From Asanoa hainanensis (lineage in GTDB: Bacteria > Actinomycetota > Actinomycetes > Mycobacteriales > Micromonosporaceae): DNA of 64,000 nt. Below the pieces are notes generated by a model. That model saw only the letters and a program-made list of their open reading frames with translations, made no database searches and had not been told where the DNA came from. The stretch is taken from positions 124,001 through 188,000 of the forward strand of contig NZ_FZPH01000003.1 of the NCBI RefSeq assembly GCF_900188485.1. The letters run 5' to 3'. Both the position numbers and the translations under genes were made by a program. Shown here piece by piece: positions 31,195 to 39,124 of this stretch; within the stretch, counting starts at the first letter, position 1, and each line of letters begins with the position of its first letter.

Positions 31195-31260
31195 CCTCTG
31201 CTTCCTCTATTCAGGCCCGGTAGTTACCGGTGCGGTGTCAGGGTCTAAGCGGGGCGGGGA

Positions 31261-32082
31261 TCAGCGCTGGGAAAGCGCCTTGCGGGTGTCGTTGAGCCGG
31301 CGCAGCACCGTGCCGTCGTAGAGGTCGGAGCCGACAAGCACGCTCATGCCGCCCAGCACCTGCGGATCGACCGTCTGCTTGACGCTGACGTCTCGACCGT
31401 ACAGTTGTGACAGCTTTGTGCCCAGTCGGCGCTCCTCGTCATCGGACAGAGGTGCGGCAACGGTGACATAAGCGACCTGGCGATCGCGGCGTTCCGCGGA
31501 CATTTCCACCATGCGGCTCAGAGCCGACTGGAAGGACCGTCCGCCGAAGCCGCCGAGCGCCACCTCGACCAGTCGCAGGGTGACCGGCTTGGCCTTGCCG
31601 TCGAGCAGGGCCTTGACGAGCTCGGCCCGCTGCGCGGGCGGCGCGACGACGTCGGACAGCGCACCGGAGAGCTCCGGCGAGCCGTCGACGACCTGGCCGA
31701 AGCGGAACAGCTCGTCCTCGACGTCGCTGAGGTCGTCGGCGCGGTCGGCACTGGCCAACAGCGCCTCGACGCCCAGTCGCTCCGTCGCGTCGAGCAGCTC
31801 GCTCGCGGCCGACCAGCCGCCACCGGCCAGGGTGCTGGCCAGCTCGAGCGTCTCGTCACCGACCTTGCCGGTGAGCAGGGAGCGGATCAGCTCCGCCCGG
31901 TCCTGCCCGGAGCGGCCCGGGTCCGACAGCGCCCGCCGCAGCCGCGGCTGCCGGCGCAGCACGTCGGCCACGGACAGCAGTTCGTCACCGGTCGTCGCGA
32001 TGTCGGCGGCGGGCGCCGACGTCGCGTACGAGTCCAACCGATCCGCTGCGGCGCGGAAGGACTCCCGGCTGACGCCCTGCAT
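31261..32082 (-). CDS. atpH: F1Fo ATP synthase delta subunit
   Basis: 273 residues, longer than the roughly 180 of E. coli. It has the stator-stalk domain (ELVKALLDGKAKPVTLRLVEVALGG) and the C-terminal strand region VDPQVLGGMSVLVGSDLYDGTVLRRL. The added N-terminal helical part is typical of long actinobacterial delta proteins. The ATG at 32082 shares a base with the atpF stop (TGATG). Confidence 0.96.
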   Translation of the reverse strand: MQGVSRESFRAAADRLDSYATSAPAADIATTGDELLSVADVLRRQPRLRRALSDPGRSGQDRAELIRSLLTGKVGDETLELASTLAGGGWSAASELLDATERLGVEALLASADRADDLSDVEDELFRFGQVVDGSPELSGALSDVVAPPAQRAELVKALLDGKAKPVTLRLVEVALGGFGGRSFQSALSRMVEMSAERRDRQVAYVTVAAPLSDDEERRLGTKLSQLYGRDVSVKQTVDPQVLGGMSVLVGSDLYDGTVLRRLNDTRKALSQR

Positions 32083-32609
32083 CAACGACTCCCGGTCGAC
32101 TCGAGCTCCGACAGGAACCGGTCGACGGTGCCACGCTGGCGCGCCTCGTCGGCGAGGGACTCACCGACGATCCGGCCAGCCAGGTCGACGGCCAGCGTGC
32201 CCACCTCGGCCCGCAGCTCGCGAACGATCTGCTGGCGCTCGGCGTTGAGCTGCTCGCGCCCGGCGGCGATGATGCGGTCGGACTCCTCGCGGGCCCGCAC
32301 CTGGATCTCCTGACGGATCTCCTCGGCGTCGGCACGCGCGTCGTCACGGATCTTCGCGGCGTCGGTGCGCGCCTCGGCCAGCTGCGCCTTGTATTGCTCG
32401 AGCAGCTTGTTGGCCTCGGACTGGGCCTCTTCGGCCCGCTTGAGGCCGCCCTCGATCGCGTCGACTCGCGCCCGGAAGGTCTCCTCCATGCGCGGGAAGA
32501 CGAACTTCATCAGCACGAAGCAGAGCACCGCGAACGCGACGCCACCGACCACGATCTCCTGCCAGAGCGGCAGGATCGGGCTGTGCTCGACTGCTGCGCT
32601 TAGGTTCAT
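32082..32609 (-). CDS. atpF: F1Fo ATP synthase b subunit
   Basis: 175 residues: one N-terminal membrane span (LWQEIVVGGVAFAVLCFVLMKFVF) and a long charged coiled coil (RVDAIEGGLKRAEEAQSEANKLLEQYKAQLAEA), the peripheral stalk. ATG at 32609 after a perfect AGGAGG. Co-transcribed between atpE and atpH. Confidence 0.97.
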   Translation of the reverse strand: MNLSAAVEHSPILPLWQEIVVGGVAFAVLCFVLMKFVFPRMEETFRARVDAIEGGLKRAEEAQSEANKLLEQYKAQLAEARTDAAKIRDDARADAEEIRQEIQVRAREESDRIIAAGREQLNAERQQIVRELRAEVGTLAVDLAGRIVGESLADEARQRGTVDRFLSELESTGSR

Positions 32610-32643
32610 GGAAACCTCCTGGGGTTCAGCCGGGTCAGCGGGG

Positions 32644-32886
<243 letters not shown>

Positions 32887-32892
32887 TTATCA

Positions 32893-32909
32893 CGCGTGAC
32901 GTTCACGCG
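32893..32909 (-). promoter_or_regulatory. intercistronic stem-loop upstream of atpE
   Basis: CGCGTGA and TCACGCG arms with a CGT loop, about 25 bases before the atpE ATG, just ahead of the strong Shine-Dalgarno. A second small palindrome CCCCGAGGGG is near 32946. In E. coli the atpB-atpE gap also carries an element that raises c-subunit translation; the same role here is inference. Confidence 0.4.
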
Positions 32910-32962
32910 GGACGGACAACTGTTGGTGCGAAACGGTGGACCACTTCCCCGAGGGGCGGGGA

Positions 32963-33757
32963 TCAGTGCTCCTCCGAGACCGCGCCCTGGATGTAGCTCG
33001 CGGTCAACACGGTGAAGACGTAGGCCTGCAGGAAGATCACCAGCAGCTCGAGCAGCGTCAGCGCGATGGTCATCAACCAGGAGAGCACCGAGATCGGCGC
33101 CAGTGCGGTGTTCGCCTGGAGCATCGCGAACCCGCCGAGGGTGAAGACGAGCAGCAGCATGTGCCCGGCGAACATGTTGGCGAACAACCGGACCGCGAGT
33201 GAGAACGGCCGCACCAGGAAGGTGGAGAAGAACTCGATCGGGATCAGGATCGGCAGTACGAACCACGGCGCCGGCGGGATGAGCGAGTTGCGCATGTACT
33301 TGCGGAACCCGAACTTCTTGATGCCGACGTAGTTGAAGAGCACGTAGCTGATCAGCGCCAGGAACGCCGGGAACGCGATGTGCGAGTTCGGCGAGATCTG
33401 GGCGATCGGGACGATGCTCCACAGGTTGTTGAAGACGATGAAGAGCAGGAGCGTCGCGAGGTACGGCGCGAACCGCACGCCCCGCGCGCCGAGCATCTCG
33501 ATCGCGATGTTGTTGCGCACGAAGCCGTAAGTCGACTCGGCGATCCACTGCGCCTTGCCGGGAACCAGCTTGGGCTTCCGGTAGGCCAGCAGGAAGAAGA
33601 CGATGATGAGGGCGGTGCTGACCCACACCAGCGCCGTGATCTTCGTGAACCACAGCGAGTCGAGCCCGCCCCACGGCACGATCGAGGGCAGGTAGAAGTC
33701 GCCTACCTCAGGTGGAAACGGAACGTCGCTCTGGAGAGCGACCGCCTGTCCGATCAC
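32963..33757 (-). CDS. atpB: F1Fo ATP synthase a subunit
   Basis: 264 residues with five to six membrane spans. The essential Arg is in SLAVRLFANMFAGH; FNNLWSIVP and the C-terminal LQAYVFTVLTASYIQGA are conserved. It forms the proton channel with the c ring. GTG start at 33757 after GGGAAGGGA. Confidence 0.97.
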   Translation of the reverse strand: MIGQAVALQSDVPFPPEVGDFYLPSIVPWGGLDSLWFTKITALVWVSTALIIVFFLLAYRKPKLVPGKAQWIAESTYGFVRNNIAIEMLGARGVRFAPYLATLLLFIVFNNLWSIVPIAQISPNSHIAFPAFLALISYVLFNYVGIKKFGFRKYMRNSLIPPAPWFVLPILIPIEFFSTFLVRPFSLAVRLFANMFAGHMLLLVFTLGGFAMLQANTALAPISVLSWLMTIALTLLELLVIFLQAYVFTVLTASYIQGAVSEEH

Positions 33758-33770
33758 CGCGTCCCTTCCC

Positions 33771-34028
33771 TCATGAACTTCCGGGCCCCGGTGGTGGGGC
33801 CCCGATCCGCTTGATGACCAGGTAGATACCGCCAGCGCAGCCGATCACCACACCAATGCCGGTGATCACGCCGCCGGTATGCACCGAACGGTCGATCAGC
33901 CAGCCGATGAAGCCCCACACCAACATCCCACCGATGAGGTAGGACAGCGCCGTCCAGCCGAGGTCGGCCCCCGTCGGCGTTGCGTCGGGGTCCTTGTCGG
34001 AGTGTTGCGAGGGTGGGTCACCGGCCAT
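33771..34028 (-). CDS. AtpZ/AtpI-like small membrane protein
   Basis: 85 residues: a polar N terminus and two membrane spans (WTALSYLIGGMLVWGFIGWLID and VITGIGVVIGCAGGIYLVIKRI) in the AtpZ pattern. These small proteins lie ahead of atpB in many operons and help rotor assembly or ion uptake. Thirteen bases separate it from atpB. A weak CCCCCGC/GCGGGGG hairpin lies upstream at 34073-34099. Confidence 0.8.
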   Translation of the reverse strand: MAGDPPSQHSDKDPDATPTGADLGWTALSYLIGGMLVWGFIGWLIDRSVHTGGVITGIGVVIGCAGGIYLVIKRIGAPPPGPGSS

Positions 34029-34174
34029 GACGCGGGAACCGTATCAGCCGGTAGAGGGAGGCGAAGACTCGACCCCCGCACACTCAGGCTGCGCGGGGGG
34101 AATGGGATGATGGTTCCGCCTCTGCGCTCACGCTACTCCTCCGACCCGCGATGTGGGGTCACCCAGGGGTCGCG

Positions 34175-34615
34175 TTAACGGCGAAATCTCGGCGCGTGCA
34201 CGGTCACGATCCACCAGATCTGGGTCGCTGTCCACGCCAACACGCCGGCGACAATCCCGGCGGAGAGCGGCTTGATGCCGGCCCAGTCGGTCGTCGCGAC
34301 GACCAGCAGGATGCCGCCGAGCAGGCTCAACTTGGCCACGTAGACACCCATGCCGAACGGCATGACCAGCTTCGTGTCGAGTTTGTCCGCCCACGCGATG
34401 GCCAGCGTCGAGGCCAGGAAGCTGCCCGTCGCCAGCAGCACGCCGAGCGGCGCGGCGTACGCGCCGACTCCGCCCGCGAGCAGGCCGCCCAGGACGGCCG
34501 CGCCGACGGTCATCACCGCGGCGGCGATCAGGATCGGTGGCAGGTGGCGCAGCCGCCAGTTGCGGTCCGCATCGGCTGCGGCCGCGTCCGGGGTACGGGC
34601 AGAGGTCGTCGACAT
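34175..34615 (-). CDS. atpI: ATP synthase protein I
   Basis: 146 residues with four hydrophobic spans (ILIAAAVMTVGAAVLGGLLA, APLGVLLATGSFLASTLAIAW, YVAKLSLLGGILLVVATT, GIVAGVLAWTATQIWWIVTV). The layout and its position as first gene of the atp cluster match AtpI of actinobacteria. ATG at 34615; a longer frame upstream is not used because a TAGACT hexamer ends eight bases before this ATG. Confidence 0.82.
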   Translation of the reverse strand: MSTTSARTPDAAAADADRNWRLRHLPPILIAAAVMTVGAAVLGGLLAGGVGAYAAPLGVLLATGSFLASTLAIAWADKLDTKLVMPFGMGVYVAKLSLLGGILLVVATTDWAGIKPLSAGIVAGVLAWTATQIWWIVTVHAPRFRR

Positions 34616-34623
34616 CGCGTCGG

Positions 34624-34629
34624 AGTCTA
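34624..34629 (-). promoter_or_regulatory. -10-like TAGACT, atp operon promoter
   Basis: TAGACT on the minus strand, eight bases from the atpI ATG, with no Shine-Dalgarno between. TTCGGG about 18 bases further upstream is a poor -35. It would start an almost leaderless atpI mRNA that carries atpIZBEFHAGD. Confidence 0.45.
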
Positions 34630-34773
34630 CGTGCGTCCCGCCAGGTGCCCGAAACGTGTGGCTGATTCGGAAAGAGCCGGACAATTTCGGCGGGTCCGGA
34701 AAACTTGCGACGAACTCTGGGTGACGATCCGGATACCAAGCGAACGGCCGCATCGACCCGCATAGTGGGAAGC

Positions 34774-36300
34774 GTGCAATGCCTAGTCACGGGCGCGACC
34801 GGCTACATCGGTGGCCGGCTGGTCCCCCGCCTGCTGGACGCCGGCCACGAGGTCCGCTGCCTGAGCCGCTCGCCGGAGAAGCTGCGCGACGTGCCCTGGG
34901 CCGGCCGGGTCGAGGTGGCCAAGGGCGACCTGGGCGACCCCGCCTCGCTGCCCGCCGCGTTCGCCGGCGTCGACGTCGCCTACTACCTGGTCCACTCGCT
35001 CGGCCGGCCCGACTTCGAGGCGCTCGACCGGGCCAACGCGCAGGCCTTCGCCCGGGCCGCGCGCGACGCCGGGGTCCGGCGGATCGTCTACCTCGGTGGT
35101 CCCGAGCCGCCCGCCGACGGCACGAGCTCGGCCCACCTGCGGTCCCGGGCCGAGGTCGCCCGCATCCTGCTCGACAGCGGCACCCCGACCGCGGTGCTGC
35201 GCGCGCCCGTCATCCTCGGCTCGGGCTCGGCGTCGTTCGAGATGCTCCGCTACCTCGCCGAGCGGCTGCCGGCCATGGTCACCCCACGCTGGGTCCGCAA
35301 CCGGATCCAGCCGATCGCGGTGCGAGACGTGCTGCGCTACCTGATCGGCACCGCCACGCTGCCGGCCGAGGTCAACCGGGGCTTCGACATCGCGGGCCCG
35401 GACGTGCTGACCTTCGCCGAGATGATGCAGCGGTACGCCGCCGTGGCCGGACTGCCCCGGCGCGTCATCGTGCCGGTGCGGCCGCTGACCCCGGGACTCT
35501 CCTCGCACTGGGTCGGGCTCGTCACCCCGGTGCCCAACGCGATCGCCCGGCCGCTGGTGGAGAGCCTGATCCACGAGGCGATCGCGCACGAGCACGACAT
35601 CGCCGAGTACGTGCCGGACCCGCCCGACGGCCTGATCGGCTTCGACCGCGCGGTCCGGTTGGCGCTGGCCAAGGTGCGCGACTTCGACGTCGAGACCCGC
35701 TGGTCGGGCGCCGGATCGCCGGCCGACCCGCTGCCCACCGACCCGCGCTGGTCCGGCGGCAGCGTCTACACCGACGTGCGGGAGCGAGCCGTCGCGGCCG
35801 ACCCGGCGATGCTGTGGCGGGTGATCGAAGGGGTCGGCGGCGACAACGGCTGGTACTCGTTCCCGCTGGCCTGGGAGGTGCGGGGTTGGCTGGACCGGCT
35901 GTTCGGCGGGGTGGGCCTGCGTCGCGGCCGGCGCGACCCGAACCGGCTCCAGGTCGGCGACGCGCTCGACTTCTGGCGGGTTGAGGAGATCGTGCCGGGT
36001 GAGCTGCTCCGGCTGCGCGCCGAGATGAAGCTGCCGGGCCGGGCCTGGCTGGAGCTGCGGTCCGAGCCGGACCCGCCGAGCGGCGGCTCACGCTACCGGC
36101 AGCGGGCCGTGTTCCTGCCGCACGGGCTGGCCGGGCACGCGTACTGGGCGGCGGTCTCGCCGTTCCACGCGATGATCTTCGGCGGGATGGCCCGCAACAT
36201 CGCCCGGGGCGCCGAGAACCCTAGTGACCCAGGATCTCCCGTACCTGCGCCGCCGAGACCGGGCCTTCCCGGAGGACCCGCGGACCGTCCGGACCGGTGA
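34774..36300 (+). CDS. SDR-family NAD(P)-binding protein with DUF2867 domain
   Basis: 508 residues. An atypical SDR domain starts at once with CLVTGATGYIGGRLV and has YYLVHSLG and RIVYLGG. From about residue 340 a DUF2867-type domain (WRVIEGVGGDNGWYSF, DFWRVEEI, YRQRAVFLPHGLAGHAYW). Such two-domain proteins are annotated as epimerase-like oxidoreductases and occur in many actinobacteria; the substrate is not known. GTG at 34774; a GTG nine bases earlier is possible. The last 80 bases overlap the convergent YrdC-like gene; the extra Pro-rich tail after ENPSD may be a by-product of a lost stop. Confidence 0.85.
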   Translation: MQCLVTGATGYIGGRLVPRLLDAGHEVRCLSRSPEKLRDVPWAGRVEVAKGDLGDPASLPAAFAGVDVAYYLVHSLGRPDFEALDRANAQAFARAARDAGVRRIVYLGGPEPPADGTSSAHLRSRAEVARILLDSGTPTAVLRAPVILGSGSASFEMLRYLAERLPAMVTPRWVRNRIQPIAVRDVLRYLIGTATLPAEVNRGFDIAGPDVLTFAEMMQRYAAVAGLPRRVIVPVRPLTPGLSSHWVGLVTPVPNAIARPLVESLIHEAIAHEHDIAEYVPDPPDGLIGFDRAVRLALAKVRDFDVETRWSGAGSPADPLPTDPRWSGGSVYTDVRERAVAADPAMLWRVIEGVGGDNGWYSFPLAWEVRGWLDRLFGGVGLRRGRRDPNRLQVGDALDFWRVEEIVPGELLRLRAEMKLPGRAWLELRSEPDPPSGGSRYRQRAVFLPHGLAGHAYWAAVSPFHAMIFGGMARNIARGAENPSDPGSPVPAPPRPGLPGGPADRPDR

Positions 36301-36880
36301 GCGTCACGAGCGTCGAGGCGAGGGTGTGCCGGATCGAGCTGTGGTCGACCACGACCGGCACCTCCTGCGCGGTCGACCATTCGAGCTCGGCGAGCACGTC
36401 GGCGTCGACCGGCCGGGACTCCGCCCCGGACGGGTTGAGGCTCGTCGCGGTGACCGGCACCCCGGCCGCGGCGATCACCTGAAGGGTGGCCGGGTGGTCC
36501 GGCACGCGGATGCCGACCGTGCCCTCGTGGGTCACGAGCCGGTCGGGAAGCTCGCTGGTCTGCGGGACGACCACCGTCAGCGGCCCGGGCGTGAACGCGC
36601 CGATCACCTTGCGGGCCTCGGGCGTGAGCACCGCGAAGTGCGCCGCCATCTCGAGTGAGGCACAGGCGATGTGCATCGGGTGGGCCAGGTCGCGCTGCTT
36701 GGCCTTGAAGACCTGGAGCACGGCCGACTCGATCGTCGCGGCGGCGGCCAGCATGTAGCCGGTCTCGGTGGGCAGCACGGCCAGTCCGCCACCGCGGAGC
36801 ACGGCCGCGACGTCCTCGGCGTCGCCGAGCCGCAGCAGGCCGGACGGCGAGGCCGGTGCCAGCCAACGGGCGTTGACCAT
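36221..36880 (-). CDS. Sua5/YciO/YrdC-family paralogue
   Basis: 219 residues with the YrdC fold: LAVLPTETGYMLAAA, KAKQRDLAHPMHI, FTPGPLTVVV and GIRVPDHP. Compared with the second paralogue at 37514-38158 the first block is PTETGYM instead of PTDTVYGLG, and LNPSGAES replaces the usual small-residue segment. It may be a YciO-like relative rather than a threonylcarbamoyl-AMP synthase. ATG at 36880 after GAGGGGAC. It follows the phosphatase gene by ten bases. Confidence 0.82.
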   Translation of the reverse strand: MVNARWLAPASPSGLLRLGDAEDVAAVLRGGGLAVLPTETGYMLAAAATIESAVLQVFKAKQRDLAHPMHIACASLEMAAHFAVLTPEARKVIGAFTPGPLTVVVPQTSELPDRLVTHEGTVGIRVPDHPATLQVIAAAGVPVTATSLNPSGAESRPVDADVLAELEWSTAQEVPVVVDHSSIRHTLASTLVTLTGPDGPRVLREGPVSAAQVREILGH

Positions 36881-36890
36881 GTCGGTCCCC

Positions 36891-37517
36891 TCAGGACGGA
36901 ATGAGCAGGCGGGCGAGCGGGACGATGGTCTCTTCGATCTCGTCGGCCACCCGGCTGAACGTCTGGTCGCCGCGCCCCCACGGGTCGTCGAGGTCGTCGG
37001 CGGGCAGTGCGGAGGCACCCCGGCGGGCGGCGTCGACCGCCTCGACCAGCGCCACGCCGCGGGCGTAGACGCCGTCGGGGGTCAGCCCGCCGTCCGGCAG
37101 CGCGGCCGGGTCGACGGCGGGCAGGAGGCGGCCGAACTCGCCCAGCACGAACGTGCGGCCCGCGGCGTCGGCGCGCAGGGCGACCACGTACTCCTGCTGG
37201 TCGGCGGTCGCGGTCAGCACCAGGTCGGCCGCGTCGATGTGCTCGGAGAGCAGCTTGCGGGCGGCGAAGCCGGTCGGGTCACCGCCGCGGGCGCGCACCT
37301 GGCGGGCGGCCGGCGGGTTCATCTCCTCGCCGTCGTGCCAACCGCCGGTGCCGGCGCTGTGGCTGAGCACCAGCCCGTCGGCGACGGTGGTCGCCGTGCC
37401 CGCCGGCACCCGGGACAGCCGCTGCTGGACGGCGAGCGCGAGCAACCGCTCGGCCATCGGCGACCGGCAGATGTTGCCCATGCAGATGTGCAGGACGGTG
37501 AACGGCGGCACGGTCAC
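36891..37517 (-). CDS. low-molecular-weight protein-tyrosine phosphatase
   Basis: 208 residues. Active-site loop C12-MGNIC-R18-S (HICMGNICRSPMAERLL), SAGTGGWHDGEEM, and a DDPWG segment that carries the general-acid Asp. The chain is longer than the common 150-160 residues because of a His/Arg- and Ala-rich middle part. GTG start at 37517 overlaps the tsaC stop (GTGA). In actinobacteria such a phosphatase often lies between prmC/tsaC and wall genes; targets unknown. Confidence 0.88.
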   Translation of the reverse strand: MTVPPFTVLHICMGNICRSPMAERLLALAVQQRLSRVPAGTATTVADGLVLSHSAGTGGWHDGEEMNPPAARQVRARGGDPTGFAARKLLSEHIDAADLVLTATADQQEYVVALRADAAGRTFVLGEFGRLLPAVDPAALPDGGLTPDGVYARGVALVEAVDAARRGASALPADDLDDPWGRGDQTFSRVADEIEETIVPLARLLIPS

Positions 37518-38158
37518 ATCCCCGGACCGGCCAGGCCGGGCACCACGTCTTGCAGCTTCTCGATCGGGATGCCGCCGGCCCGCAGCAGCCGGGGCACGTC
37601 GCCGGTCACGTCGACCATCGCGCTCGGCACGGGGTCGGCGCTGGGTCCGGCCTCGAGGTACACCCGGACGGCGTAGTCGAGCTGCTCGCGGGCCTCCTCG
37701 GCCGTGGTCGGCGCGGGCAGGCCGGCCTTGTTGGCGGCGAGCACCGCCATCGGGCCGGTCTCGCGCAGCACCTCCAGGGCCACCGGGTGCAGCGGCATCC
37801 GCACCGCGATCTGGCCGCCGGTCTCGCCCAGGTCCCACTGGAGGGTCGGCGAGTGCTCGATGATGATCGTCAGCGGGCCGGGCCAGAACGCCTCGACCAG
37901 GTCGCGCGCCGCCTGCGGCAGCGAGAAGACCAGGCCGTCGAGGGTGTGGCGGGAGCCGACGAACACCGGCGGGGCCATGCTGCGGTCCCGGCCCTTGGTG
38001 GTCTGCAGCTGGGACACGGCGTGTGGGGTGAAGGCGTCGGCGCCGAGCCCGTAGACCGTGTCGGTCGGCAGCACCACCAGCTCACCGGACTTGACCGCCT
38101 CGATCGCCGCGGCGATCCCCTTGTCGCGGTCGGCGATCTGCCGGCAGTCATAGAGCAT
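37514..38158 (-). CDS. tsaC: L-threonylcarbamoyladenylate synthase
   Basis: 214 residues: VVLPTDTVYGLGADAF, KGRDRSMAPPVFV (Lys and Arg binding the phosphates), FWPGPLTIII, IAVRMPLHP and AANKAGLPAP. It makes threonylcarbamoyl-AMP for the t6A37 modification of ANN-decoding tRNAs. The short form (no Sua5 C-terminal domain). The ATG at 38158 shares a base with the prmC stop (TGATG). The order prfA-prmC-tsaC is conserved in actinobacteria, here with inserted genes between prfA and prmC. Confidence 0.92.
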   Translation of the reverse strand: MLYDCRQIADRDKGIAAAIEAVKSGELVVLPTDTVYGLGADAFTPHAVSQLQTTKGRDRSMAPPVFVGSRHTLDGLVFSLPQAARDLVEAFWPGPLTIIIEHSPTLQWDLGETGGQIAVRMPLHPVALEVLRETGPMAVLAANKAGLPAPTTAEEAREQLDYAVRVYLEAGPSADPVPSAMVDVTGDVPRLLRAGGIPIEKLQDVVPGLAGPGM

Positions 38159-39018
38159 CACGATGAGCCAGTCTGCCACGAGGACGCGTCCGGTCTCAGC
38201 CGGGCAGTGGTGAATCGAGGACGGCCAGTGAGATCCGCATGCCCCTCGATCCGGTCAAACCGGCCGTCAGCGCGCAGTAGCTCCGGTAGCGCCTCCGCGT
38301 GCTCCTCGTCGTGCTCGATCCCCAGGGCCCCGCCGGGCCGGAGCAGCTCGGCCGCCCGGGCGATCACGGGGCGGACCACGTCGAGACCGTCCTGGCCGCC
38401 GAACACGGCGGTCGCCGGGTCGTAGCGGTCGACCTCCGGTGGGACGGGCGTGTCCGCCGGCACGTAGGGCGGGTTGCTGAGCAGCACGTCCACCCGGCCG
38501 CGCAGGTCGCCGAGCAGCTCCGGGTCGGCCACGTCGCCCGGGACCACGTGGGTGCCCGGCGCGAGGTCGGCCGCGTTCCGCCGCAGCCAGTCGAGGGCGG
38601 CCGGCGACTTCTCCACGGCGTACACGGTCGAGGTCGGAAGCTCGGTCGCGACCGACAACGCGATCGGGCCGGGCCCGGCACACAGGTCGACCACCACCGG
38701 GGCGGGCAGGTCGCGGGCCAGGTCGATGCCCCAGCCGGCGAGGAGCTCGGTCTCCGGCCGGGGCACGAAGGCGCCCGGGCCGACGGCGAGCTCGAGATAG
38801 CGGAAGGCCGCCGTACCCGTCAGATATTGCAGCGGTTCGCGGTCGACCCGGCGTCGGACCAGCCGGCGGTACGCGTCGGCCTGCTCGGCGGTGAAGGTGT
38901 CGACCAGCGGCAGTCGACCGCGCGACACGCCGAGAACGAAGGCCGCCAACAGTTCAGCGTCGTTTCGCGGGGATTCGACCCCCGCGGATACCAATCTTCC
39001 GGCGGCATCGGCGATCAT
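38158..39018 (-). CDS. prmC: release-factor glutamine methyltransferase
   Basis: 286 residues. N-terminal helical domain, then FVPRPETELL, the SAM-binding VVDLCAGPGPIALSVA and the catalytic NPPY in LLSNPPYVPADT. It methylates the Gln of the GGQ motif in release factors, including RF1 encoded by prfA 3.7 kb away. ATG at 39018 chosen: it gives the usual spacing to the DAELL segment and keeps clear of the divergent cyclase gene. A GTG about 54 bases upstream is the alternative. Confidence 0.92.
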   Translation of the reverse strand: MIADAAGRLVSAGVESPRNDAELLAAFVLGVSRGRLPLVDTFTAEQADAYRRLVRRRVDREPLQYLTGTAAFRYLELAVGPGAFVPRPETELLAGWGIDLARDLPAPVVVDLCAGPGPIALSVATELPTSTVYAVEKSPAALDWLRRNAADLAPGTHVVPGDVADPELLGDLRGRVDVLLSNPPYVPADTPVPPEVDRYDPATAVFGGQDGLDVVRPVIARAAELLRPGGALGIEHDEEHAEALPELLRADGRFDRIEGHADLTGRPRFTTARLRPDASSWQTGSS

Positions 39019-39124
39019 TGGTGCGACGCGGATGGTCGTCCCTTCGGTCGGCTGTTGTCTGCGGCCCGTCACGCGATAATCATTGACGCTCGACACCACG
39101 AAGGTTGCGGAAGGGGGTCACTCG

